This document shows positions 51,126 to 60,800 of a stretch of DNA of 64,000 nucleotides, piece after piece (within the stretch, counting starts at the first letter, position 1; each line of letters opens with the position of its first letter). The translations under genes and the position numbers were made by a program. The notes under the pieces are model-generated. The model did not search any database. It was not told where the DNA came from and saw nothing but the letters and a program-made list of their open reading frames with translations. The DNA is from Pectinophora gossypiella (Eukaryota > Arthropoda > Insecta > Lepidoptera > Gelechiidae): the NCBI RefSeq assembly GCF_024362695.1, contig NC_065422.1, positions 12,027,534 through 12,091,533 of the forward strand, read 5' to 3'.

Positions 51126-54100
51126 TTATTCTAAAGGTAAAATACAAACGCTCGATAACGATCGAGTATACGTCTTGCCATTGGACGTTTTTAACTCTAA
51201 GGCTCGGACCTTACCGTCTCCGCCTGGGAAAATCTGAGTCACTCTAGCCATAGGCCAGTACAGAGGAGCTGAATTTGGCTCGCGCATTATAACTAATGAA
51301 CCTACTGTTATGTTAGGCAAACTATCGCGCCATTTTGGTCGACTTTGCAATATGTTTAAGTATTGTTTGTGCCACGCTTTCCAAAAACATTGTTTCATGT
51401 TCTCAACCAAAGTCCAAAATTTGAGCCTATTAGCAGGAACCTCCGTTATGTCAGGTTCAGGGTAGGACACAAGTGGACCTCCTACTAAAAAATGTCCTGG
51501 TGTTAAGTAACTAAAATCTGCAATGTCCGAGGATGAAATCGGCATGATGGGTCGCGAGTTTAAAATGGCTTCAATTTGAGATAAAACCGTATTCAATTGT
51601 TCGTAAGTAAGTATACTTTTTTCTATTGTTCTTTTTAAGTGATATTTAGAACTTTTGACTGCAGCCTCCGCTAGACCAGCGAACACCGGTGAATACGCAG
51701 GAATAAAGTGGAATTTTATTCCTTGTTGGGAGGCAAACCCTTGCACCTGTGTCTGGTGGTCAACGGAGCCGTGCAGCTTGTACAAGTCAGCTAATTTGTT
51801 CCTTGCCCCTACAAATGCGGTCCCATTGTCGCAGAAGACCTCGGTGGGCAGTGATCGACGCGAAATAAATCTCTTAAAGCAGGCGAGAAAGGTATCCGTG
51901 GATAAGTCTGAAGCTAGTTCTAGATGAACCGCTTTTGTTGTGAAGCAGACGAATACACAGATGTAACCTTTACTAAGAGTTGCTCGCCTAATGCGTGAAT
52001 TTTTTAACTGCACCGGCCCAGCGAAGTCCACTCCAACAACTTGAAAGGCCCTTGAAGCGGTGACACGCTGTTTTGGTAAGGAACCCATGAGCTGTCTTGC
52101 AGTGTTTGCTTTCATTCTGAAACAAACTAAACAGTTATGAATAACTTTTTTAATCGTTCTGATACCGTTTACTAACCAGTATTTTTGATTTATCTGCGCT
52201 AATAGCAGTTTGGGCCCTGCATGAAGCAATCGAAAATGCTCGTGACGTATAATAAGTTGCGTTAGTCGCGATTGCTTTGGCAAAATAGCAGGGTGTTTTT
52301 GTGTGTATGGAATGTCTGAGTTGTGTAGTCTACCTCCTACTCTAAGTACGCCCTCCTCGTCGAGAAATGGATGCAAAGGTTTTAATGAGCCTTTAATATG
52401 ATCGCCTTTCAATAAGCATTTTATTTCTTCGTTATAATAGACTGTTTGCTCGTGCTTAATTAAAAGTAGCAGAGCCCTCTGCAATTCATTGCTCGACAAA
52501 AATTTCGTTCTTATTTTTGTGTTCGTCGGCTTACTGTTATGACGAAATCTAAGTATGTATGCTAAGATACGCTGCATTTTGTTAATGTCTGAAATGTTAC
52601 GTATCATCATGTCGAGTACCTGCGACTGATCTAAAGTGCAAGAAAGGATAACTGCGCCATGATCTGCGTCTTCTGCTTGCGGTTTCAATTCAGGTAATTC
52701 TGTAGGCGACTGCATTTTATTGTTAAATGAATACTCCCTGTGCTGAAGGAAGGCTGGTCCGTTCCACCACAGTGTGCTGGAAGCTAGTACTCGCGGATCG
52801 TCCACTCCTCTGCTCACCAAGTCTGCAGGGTTCTCCTGAGTATTCACATACAGCCAGCGCCATCTATTAGTGAGTTGTTGGATTACTCTCACTCTGTTCG
52901 AAACATACGCTTGTAGTTTTGTGACTTCCGTTTTTAGCCAAGCTAAAGATATCTGCGAGTCAGAAAATAGGTAAACATCGTCTACTCGTATCTTTGTTGT
53001 GAGCGTTTCATGCACTCTGGTTATTAACTTTGCTAGTAACAGACATGCGTTGAGTTCGAGCCTCGGAACGGTCAACGGTTTCGTGCGTGGATTGATGCGT
53101 GATTTCGAACACAGTAAGGATGTTTCAACTGTACCTGATGAGTGAACCACTCGTAGATATACACAGCAACCGTAGCCCGTAGAACTCGAAGCGTCTGCGA
53201 ATCCAATGAGCTGCACAGCTTCAGCGTCTGAGGGAATCTGTATGTTTCTTTTTAATTTAATAGTGTCCATAGAAGCTAGGTTATTAGAAAATTGTACCCA
53301 CTCGTCATGTATGTGCTGAGGCGGACATGCGTCCCACTCCATCTTCTCAAGCCATAGCTGCTGCATAATGACCTTCGCCTTCACCACAATCGGACAAACA
53401 AAGCCTAGCGGGTCATAAAATCGAGAAATCTGGCTTAAGATATTTCTTTTTGTGATGTTTTGTGTATGCATGTTTGTGGGAGGTGTTATGACAAAGCAAT
53501 TTTCCTGTACGTCTATAGACAGACCTAGCGCCTTTATATTATAATTTTCCTTTTGAAGTTCTATATCATCCAACTGTTGTAGGCTCGTGGGAATATCTGA
53601 CAACACCTGTTTGTTGTTGGATGACCACTTGTGCAATTCGAAGCTACCCAGAGCCAGCAATTGTGTTAGTTGCATTTTTGCCTCAAGTAATGTATTCAAA
53701 TTAGAGTGCGAAACCATGACGTCATCGACATAGGTACAGTTTTTAATTATGGAAGCGGCTAAAGGTAAGTTAGTTTCATTCTGTTTTGCAAGCTCTAGTA
53801 AGCATCGAGTCGCTAAATAACTTGACGATTTTAATCCATATGTGACGGTATCTAATCGTATACATTTAATGGGTTGGGAAGGGTCCTCACGCCATAAAAT
53901 ATTTTGTAATGAGGTGTGTTCAGGATTTACTAAGACCCCCCTAAACATACGTTTGATATCTGCATTAAATGTATAATCTCCGAATCTATATAAAATGACT
54001 ATGTCAAAGAGATCCCTTTGCACGACCGGGCCGTTAAGTAAAATGTCGTTGAGAGAAACCTTACTGCGCGTGTTCATAGACGCGTCGAACACTACTCGTG

Positions 54101-56366
54101 TGCGAGTGGTTTTGCTGCTCTCGTTTATAACCGCGTGGTGTGGGAGAAAATATACGGGATCCTGCCTCAAATTATAAGAATCCAAATTAATATAATGACC
54201 GTGTCCCAGCTCTACATATTCGTTTATGAACTTACTATATTCTGAGTGTAAAACACTATTTTTATTCAATTTTTTCTCAAGACTTAAGAACCTATACAAA
54301 GCTAAATCGAAAGATTCACCTAATGTTTCATTCACATCAGAAATAGGAATCTTCAGTGGTAAGTCCACTTGGAATTTATTATTTTCCAATTTCATAGTAC
54401 TTTGAAAGTTATTTTCTACAATGTCATGTTCTGAAAGTTGCTCCTTATATACCTCAGGTACAGACTCAGTTTGGAAGAAGTTTGCCATAGTATCATTTAA
54501 ATTGTTGTCACACTTCGTGCATAAGAGCGATATAAGCTTTGTTACCTCATGCTGGCTTGGTAAAGCACCGCCAATTATATGTCCAAACTTAGTGTTTAAG
54601 ATGCGCGGGCCATCCTCGGGCGGAGCGGTAGGTGTCGCGTAAGCGCACGGCTCAGGCCGCAGCGCCGCCGGGCTCGGCAGCAGCGTGTGGCTCGGCCGAG
54701 GCTCGCTGTGCTGGCTCGCCGGGGGCTCCAGTATCTGAAAAAATACGTCGGCACCAATCAGCATGTGTATATCAGATGGTAGGAAAAAGTCATCGTCAGC
54801 CAGCTCTATTCCTGCAGGTATTTTGATCCTGGAAGTGTCTATCTTCTGCTGAGGCAAGCGACATGTTATTGTGTCCACTACGTGGCAGTTGATGGATGTT
54901 TTGTAAGGAGACTTCAATGAATGTATTTCTAATGGGATGGAAAATTTTACACTGCTTTTATTATCTGTGACTCCTATGATGTGAGTGCTATTCTGCACAG
55001 GAGCCAATCCCAAGACTTTTACAAGCTTGCTTGTCACCAAGGAAGCTTGGGAGGCAGAATCTAGTACTGCTTTCACATGGACCTCTCTCTGGTCCTGGGC
55101 AATAAGTTTGATGCGAGCTGTGGGGAGTAAAATGTCATTAGATACTTTACTTGAGAGCATAATGACTGGCTCTGTCTTTGAATCGAGATGGATCAGTGTG
55201 TTGTGGTTTAGCTTGCACTGACCACATCTAAAATGGTATCTACATTTACCCATGTGTTTATTCAAACATGTATTGCACAGCTCTTTTTCTTTAACAAAGT
55301 TAATTCTGTCTACTATAGGTAGAAGTTTAAATTTACTGCATGAAAATATTTTATGTTCTGTGGACTTACAGTAATTGCATGCTGGTTTGCTTCCCACCGC
55401 TGCTACGTTGACTGCCAATCTGGACTGCCTGTTACCATAGGCGTTGCTGGTAGAGGGCTTCGCAGGAGGCTCAGCATTTTCCATTGCGAGCGCTCTCTTC
55501 TCTAAAAATGCCAGCAGCTCCTTAACCGTGGGCTCTGCAGACGTGTCACGTTCCATGTGGTAGGCTCTTCCCGTGTAAGAATCTAATTTCCGTACCAAAA
55601 TACAAATTAGGATGGGATCCCAGTTGTCAACGCATGTATTCATGTTTTTGATTGCGGCCAAGTGTTGTCTGACTTGACAAATAAATTCCCTAAGCTGGGT
55701 GGGAGTCGAACGAGATATGTGGGGCAAGTCCAATAAAATATTTACATGTTCATTAATAACCTGAAATTTCTGACAGTACCTATCATCGAGCATTTTGATT
55801 GCTTCATCATAGCTGGCACTGGTGAGTGGTAAGTTTTGAATCAATTTAAGTGGTTCACTGCTTAAAAAGTTTCTCAAATAATGGAGTTTTTGTATATTGT
55901 CAAGCGTGGCATCATTGTGAATTACAGATTTGAACAGTTCAATAAATGGTGTATATTCGGAATATTTACCTGCGAATATAGGAATCCCTAAAGTTGGTAG
56001 GTTCACCAATCTCTTAGCTGGAGGAGGCGGAGGCGGAGGCTGCAAAACCTGCTTGCGGGACGCAATTTCCCGATCCAAAATAGAGAGGACGGAATACATT
56101 TTGTCCTCTGTTGTCGCGATATCTTCCGACATTTCCTCTTTAGGATCTAGAAAGATTATTTCTCTATTATAATTTTCGTATTGTTCATAAGTCAATAGCA
56201 CTTTTTTGCGCTTTTCTTCAAGCGTGGCTAACGGAACATCTTTTAACTTATTGACGTCGGATAATGTGGTATGAAAACGTGTCAACGTACCTTTATTATA
56301 GCCGCGGTTTAACTTAAGTTTGCTTAGTTTTGCAGCTACGTCCTCCTCTCCGTTAGAAACAGACAT
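51126..56366 (-). CDS. BEL/Pao Gag-Pol polyprotein
   Basis: The first ATG on the minus strand is at 56366 (MSVSNGEEDVAAKL); the open frame reaches ten codons further upstream from a TTG, which is unlikely to be used. The product is about 1746 residues. Order: Gag of the DUF1759 type (IPIFAGKYSEY, LTSASYDEAIKMLDDRY); a CCHC knuckle CNYCKSTEHKIFSC near residue 329 and further Cys pairs; a DUF1758-type aspartic protease, with LDSASQASLV near 435 (DSA instead of DSG/DTG); reverse transcriptase with ADIKRMF and YVDD at 879-882; A17/RNase H region with FADASS and SDSQISLAW; integrase with HEHFRLLHAG...CLVC and VDFAGP, CDNGTAF and the Glu of AEAAVK; and a C-terminal DUF5641-like domain (FWKAWHKQYLN, VIMREPN). 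No stop or frameshift is seen. Confidence 0.93.
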   Translation of the reverse strand: MSVSNGEEDVAAKLSKLKLNRGYNKGTLTRFHTTLSDVNKLKDVPLATLEEKRKKVLLTYEQYENYNREIIFLDPKEEMSEDIATTEDKMYSVLSILDREIASRKQVLQPPPPPPPAKRLVNLPTLGIPIFAGKYSEYTPFIELFKSVIHNDATLDNIQKLHYLRNFLSSEPLKLIQNLPLTSASYDEAIKMLDDRYCQKFQVINEHVNILLDLPHISRSTPTQLREFICQVRQHLAAIKNMNTCVDNWDPILICILVRKLDSYTGRAYHMERDTSAEPTVKELLAFLEKRALAMENAEPPAKPSTSNAYGNRQSRLAVNVAAVGSKPACNYCKSTEHKIFSCSKFKLLPIVDRINFVKEKELCNTCLNKHMGKCRYHFRCGQCKLNHNTLIHLDSKTEPVIMLSSKVSNDILLPTARIKLIAQDQREVHVKAVLDSASQASLVTSKLVKVLGLAPVQNSTHIIGVTDNKSSVKFSIPLEIHSLKSPYKTSINCHVVDTITCRLPQQKIDTSRIKIPAGIELADDDFFLPSDIHMLIGADVFFQILEPPASQHSEPRPSHTLLPSPAALRPEPCAYATPTAPPEDGPRILNTKFGHIIGGALPSQHEVTKLISLLCTKCDNNLNDTMANFFQTESVPEVYKEQLSEHDIVENNFQSTMKLENNKFQVDLPLKIPISDVNETLGESFDLALYRFLSLEKKLNKNSVLHSEYSKFINEYVELGHGHYINLDSYNLRQDPVYFLPHHAVINESSKTTRTRVVFDASMNTRSKVSLNDILLNGPVVQRDLFDIVILYRFGDYTFNADIKRMFRGVLVNPEHTSLQNILWREDPSQPIKCIRLDTVTYGLKSSSYLATRCLLELAKQNETNLPLAASIIKNCTYVDDVMVSHSNLNTLLEAKMQLTQLLALGSFELHKWSSNNKQVLSDIPTSLQQLDDIELQKENYNIKALGLSIDVQENCFVITPPTNMHTQNITKRNILSQISRFYDPLGFVCPIVVKAKVIMQQLWLEKMEWDACPPQHIHDEWVQFSNNLASMDTIKLKRNIQIPSDAEAVQLIGFADASSSTGYGCCVYLRVVHSSGTVETSLLCSKSRINPRTKPLTVPRLELNACLLLAKLITRVHETLTTKIRVDDVYLFSDSQISLAWLKTEVTKLQAYVSNRVRVIQQLTNRWRWLYVNTQENPADLVSRGVDDPRVLASSTLWWNGPAFLQHREYSFNNKMQSPTELPELKPQAEDADHGAVILSCTLDQSQVLDMMIRNISDINKMQRILAYILRFRHNSKPTNTKIRTKFLSSNELQRALLLLIKHEQTVYYNEEIKCLLKGDHIKGSLKPLHPFLDEEGVLRVGGRLHNSDIPYTQKHPAILPKQSRLTQLIIRHEHFRLLHAGPKLLLAQINQKYWLVNGIRTIKKVIHNCLVCFRMKANTARQLMGSLPKQRVTASRAFQVVGVDFAGPVQLKNSRIRRATLSKGYICVFVCFTTKAVHLELASDLSTDTFLACFKRFISRRSLPTEVFCDNGTAFVGARNKLADLYKLHGSVDHQTQVQGFASQQGIKFHFIPAYSPVFAGLAEAAVKSSKYHLKRTIEKSILTYEQLNTVLSQIEAILNSRPIMPISSSDIADFSYLTPGHFLVGGPLVSYPEPDITEVPANRLKFWTLVENMKQCFWKAWHKQYLNILQSRPKWRDSLPNITVGSLVIMREPNSAPLYWPMARVTQIFPGGDGKVRALELKTSNGKTYTRSLSSVCILPLE

Positions 56367-57114
56367 TTTCACAATGATAACAACGTATACACTCAATAAA
56401 TTCTAAATATTCTGTTGTAACACGGAATTACATCAAAATGGCGTGTATAAAAATTGCGTTTACGCTACTAAAAAACTACTGAGTAACGTCAAACGTACAC
56501 GACTAAATTAAACAACCTCTTAAAATTAATAGGAATATATGCTGTCCTTGTTACTTGCGTTGAGAACTACTATCTTGCGTTTCACTCGATTTCGTGTACC
56601 AATACCTCCTTATTGCGTCGCGTTGGCAGAACTTCAACTTCGACGAATAGGCGATCGCGTTGCTTCTGTGTTCAGCCAATGGCGCGTTGACGTTTCGCGC
56701 TTCGGTCGATGAGCGGTCGATGATGAATTTCCGATAAAGCGCGGGACGTTTCAATTGTGTTTAGGGTGAATTCTGAAAATATGCTGCAAAATCCGACCTT
56801 ATTTCCTGTAGACACGGGTGACTGTCGCTCGCAGGGAACTTCACCACGACGAAAAAGATGACGAAAGACGCAAAATGGCGGCGAAATGAAATGCGAAATT
56901 ATCTTGATAGAGATTGTATGAAACGATGTAAATGTTGTAGTTCTTCAACGATGATGAAATATCTTGCTGCACTGTGTATTTTTCTGCGTGTGCCAAATAG
57001 TACTCGTCTTCTCTGCACTGTCGTTAGAAAGCCGAAGTCGAATGTAAATCGCGACTTGATCGCGGCAATCTTCCTCGCAGCTGGCTGATTCTTATTACCG
57101 GGACGAAGGACCAA
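56367..57114 (-). other. 5' leader of the BEL/Pao element
   Basis: Between the 5' LTR and the ATG; contains only short frames. The end next to the LTR has the probable primer-binding site. Confidence 0.6.
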
Positions 57115-57295
57115 TGTGGGCATCTAGTTGTGGTCGATGCTCTGCTTGATGGTAGGTATGGGGAATAACACAGCTGGACAATGTTGACTGCACTTTTATT
57201 AATTTATATTATAAAATCTTTAACACACGATAGGTACACGTTAGTTAGGTTTGAGATCAGAAGGGCAAGTATTGCCACACTTAAATATTAAAAAT

Positions 57296-57619
57296 TATAG
57301 CAACCCGGCCTACCGAACATTGTCTGGGTCGGCGAAACGAACGAGCCTCGCGCGGTCGTATGCCCGCGCGCTTTAATTGTTAAATGAGCGTGCCGCGCCA
57401 TCCCCCGCGCGCCTCCGCTATCTGTCACTTTCATATTTTCTCTCTTCTCTGGACGATTGCGAACCACGCGCACACTATACGCGCCCTTTCTTAAATTTGT
57501 GTGCCAATCTTGTAAGAACTCGTGTGAATCTGAATATATTGTGACAATCACCCTATTAAACAAAAGATTACCCTGAGATCCGACTGTTTTACTTCAACAC
57601 CTGGCTAGCCACCCCCATA
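57296..57619 (+). repeat. 5' LTR, GC-rich Gypsy element
   Basis: 324 bp; same as 62799-63122 by eye. Confidence 0.9.
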
Positions 57620-57621
57620 TC

Positions 57622-57637
57622 TGGCAGCCCAACGCGG
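57622..57637 (+). promoter_or_regulatory. Putative tRNA primer-binding site
   Basis: TGGCAGCCCAACGCGG, close to but not the same as the tRNA-Lys complement TGGCGCCCAACG. Confidence 0.5.
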
Positions 57638-57831
57638 TTATTCAAGATTTTCAACTCCAGATATTATAAGGTACGTCGTGAATTCTACAAGATAATTATA
57701 AGAAAACACAGATACCTAACGATACATCGTGATTTCTACAAGATAATAATAATTGTAACACGCCTATACAATCTGGAGGCCCTCCGAGATTTTTTACAAG
57801 ATTTCTACGTGGATTCGAATATTTCGTGATA

Positions 57832-60800
57832 ATGCCACGCACTCGAAGTCAGGAGCAAACTTTACGGCCCGATGATGATGCTGCTTACGACCCGCCGCCG
57901 CCCACACGTGACGACGCCGGCGCGGCCGACGCATTCCCACCTTCCATCGGCGACCGGTTCTCTATTCCCCCTACCGATGCCAGCGTGACATTCTCACAGG
58001 AAAGTGTCGCCGCCCTCGTCGCGACACTTCAGAAAACCCAGACAGAAGCCTTCAAAGACGTACTCGAGTCTGTTTTGAGTCATCGTGCGACCTCATCGAC
58101 TCCGGCGCCGCTACCAGACAGCCATGCTAATATGTCTCAATGTAAAGCTACATACAGCGGCAGCGGCGACCCGACGGACGTGGAAGCGTTTATAGATGCG
58201 GTCGACAGTTATATTGAATGTACACAGATCAGCGATGCAAATGTAGTCAGAGGCATATCTATGCTTTTAACGCAAGACGCAGCCACATGGTGGCTGGGCA
58301 TTAAGAATACTATCTCTACATGGGACGAAGCCAAAGAGAACCTGATAAGTGCCTTTGGAGACCGACGTCCGCCTCATCGCCTGTACCTACAACTGTTCAA
58401 AATGGCTCATGACAAGGAAAGTACAGATATTTTTATAGCTAGAGCACGCGCTCTCTTAGCACGCCTCCCTCGCGGCGATCTTAGCGAGAAAGTAGAGCTA
58501 GACATGGTGTACGGGTTATTGAACGACCGTATACGACGACAAGTGCGACGAGAAGAAGTTACGACGTTCGCAGGACTACTCCGCCGTGCACGTGAAATAG
58601 AAGATGCGACGGCGCCGATCGTGCCGCCCGTCGCTCACCGTCGCGCCATGCCCGCCGCCGCGCAGCCAAGCCGCGCGCCCGCCGCGCATGCTGCAGTCGC
58701 TGGCCGCGCCCCGCCTGTCACCGAGCCCGCTTTCTCCGTCCCTCCGACGCGCCCCGAGCCTACGTCGATGCCCGCCGCCCACGCCCCTGCACCTCCACCT
58801 GCGCGAGACCCGGCTCCCGCCACTGCAAAGAAGCAGCGGCCAGTGTGTACCTACTGCAAGAGGTTCGGTCACACTAGAGATGCATGCCGTAAGTTAGCGA
58901 ACACTCAAGGTGAGACAAAATTTAATACTTGGGTGGAGTCGAATGGACATAATAATGAGGACAAGTGTAAAGAAAGCTTTTATTGTGTGGAATTTACTAA
59001 TAAGTCCAATATTCCTTCTTCAAATAACCATTTGAACGCTAGAGACTGTAATGTTCCATACCAATCTGATAACTTAGCTATAAATAATACTTACAATACT
59101 CATATGTCAGATGTGTTGCTCTTATCAGATAAGAATAATTCCAATAGTTCAGAGGGTGTTTGTGTTCATCAACTTAAGGGTTGTCATTGTTATTGCTTAA
59201 TACATAATAATGTTAATAATTTTAACACTAATAACTCTGCTTGCTTTCTGGATAAGGGTGACCATAACAAATTTATTTCTAAGGATAAATTTTTTAATGA
59301 ATGTTTTGTGAATGTTCAACAACCTAAGGGTTGCCATTGTTATTGCTCAATTCATAACGATGCTTATAATTCTAAGTCTACTAACTGTGATTGTTATATG
59401 GATAAGGGTGACCATGCGAAATTTAATTATCGGGATAAGTATTTAAATGAATGTACTTTGAATATTGATGAGTGTGCACGTACGGGGGACGCATCATTGT
59501 TAGGCAACGACCACGTCAGGCTCGCTTCGCATCAGGACATGCGACCAATTTTTAAAATCGAAATTTTGGGTGTTAATGGTACTGCTTTGATTGACACAGG
59601 CGCTAAGCATTGCATTGCGGGTCATACGCTATATACTCTCCTTCTACGTCGAGGCCATCCTCTTCACCGCACGTCGAGACGGGTGAAGCTCGCCGACGGC
59701 CACATTCGCGTAATGGATGTACTAACTACAACATTACAGGTGAGGTTGGAACACACTGTTATTTCTATCCCATTTCTGGTATTCCCGGACTCCGACAACA
59801 ACGAGACACTCCTCGGTATCGACTTTATTTCTGCCGCCGGAGTAGTGTTAGACTTCAGCTCAGAAACTTGGTACTTCAGCAAATCTAGTACTCGTTACAA
59901 GCTTCTGTTTGAACCCGCCTCTCGCGACGTCAACTGCGCTTCTGCAGACGTGCTTCGGGAAGACGAAGGCACCCATCTTGGCTCAGCTGAACGACAGGCG
60001 CTTGCCCAAGTACTCGTCAAGTACGCCCAGATCTTCGAGCCAGGGGGAGCCCCGACACCTTACGCCGAGCATCGCATCGATACAGGTGAGCACCCTCCTA
60101 TTGCTGTACCTCCCTATCGCTTGAATCCTGCAAAGAAAGAGTTGATGAGAAAGGAGATAGAAGATATGCTACAGGCCGACATTATCGAAGAATGTGAGTC
60201 TGCATGGAGTGCCCCGGCGCTGCTCGTGCCGAAGTCAGATGGTAGTATCCGCTTCTGTATCGACTACAGACGGTTAAATTCTGTCACCAAATCTGATACT
60301 TACCCCATGCCTCTCATTGATGAGCTCGTACAGTCAACGAAAAGGAACTGCTACATGAGTACCCTAGATTTAAAGGCGGGTTACTGGCAAGTTAGCGTCA
60401 GTGAAGCTGACAGGGACAAAACAGCTTTTGTAACACCTCTAGGTACTTATCGTTTCAAGAGAATGCCGTTCGGATTGAAAAATGCTCCGGCGACATTTCA
60501 GCGGCTCATCGATCGCTTCAGGACATGTGCAGCATTAAAAGATGTAACTATACTCACTTACTTAGATGACATACTAGTCATTTCAGAAGGACTTCAGCAA
60601 CACCTGCGTGACCTCGAGGCAGTCTTCCAACGCCTTAGCCAATTTAATCTGCACGTCAACCGGAAGAAATGCGTGTTCGCCAGAGAAAGCGTCCGTTACC
60701 TGGGGCACGTCATCACGCAAGAAGGCGTCTCCGTTGACCGTGACAAGGTAAACGCTGTCCTCGAGATGAAGGAGCCGTCAAACCTCAAACACATGAGGAC

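Noticed and set aside
55040..55070. BEL/Pao protease inactive because of DSA instead of DSG
   Set aside because: I cannot tell from memory whether DSA is an accepted variant in this superfamily, so I note it in the feature but make no claim.
54421..56172. Plus-strand ORFs across 51.6-56.2 kb
   Set aside because: They are antisense shadows of the BEL/Pao polyprotein.
57288..57563. 91-residue minus ORF repeated within 62503-63066
   Set aside because: It is antisense LTR sequence present in both LTRs, with no independent support.
58576..58897. Arg/Pro/Gly-rich ORFs on both strands
   Set aside because: Shadows of the GC-rich gag linker of the Gypsy element.
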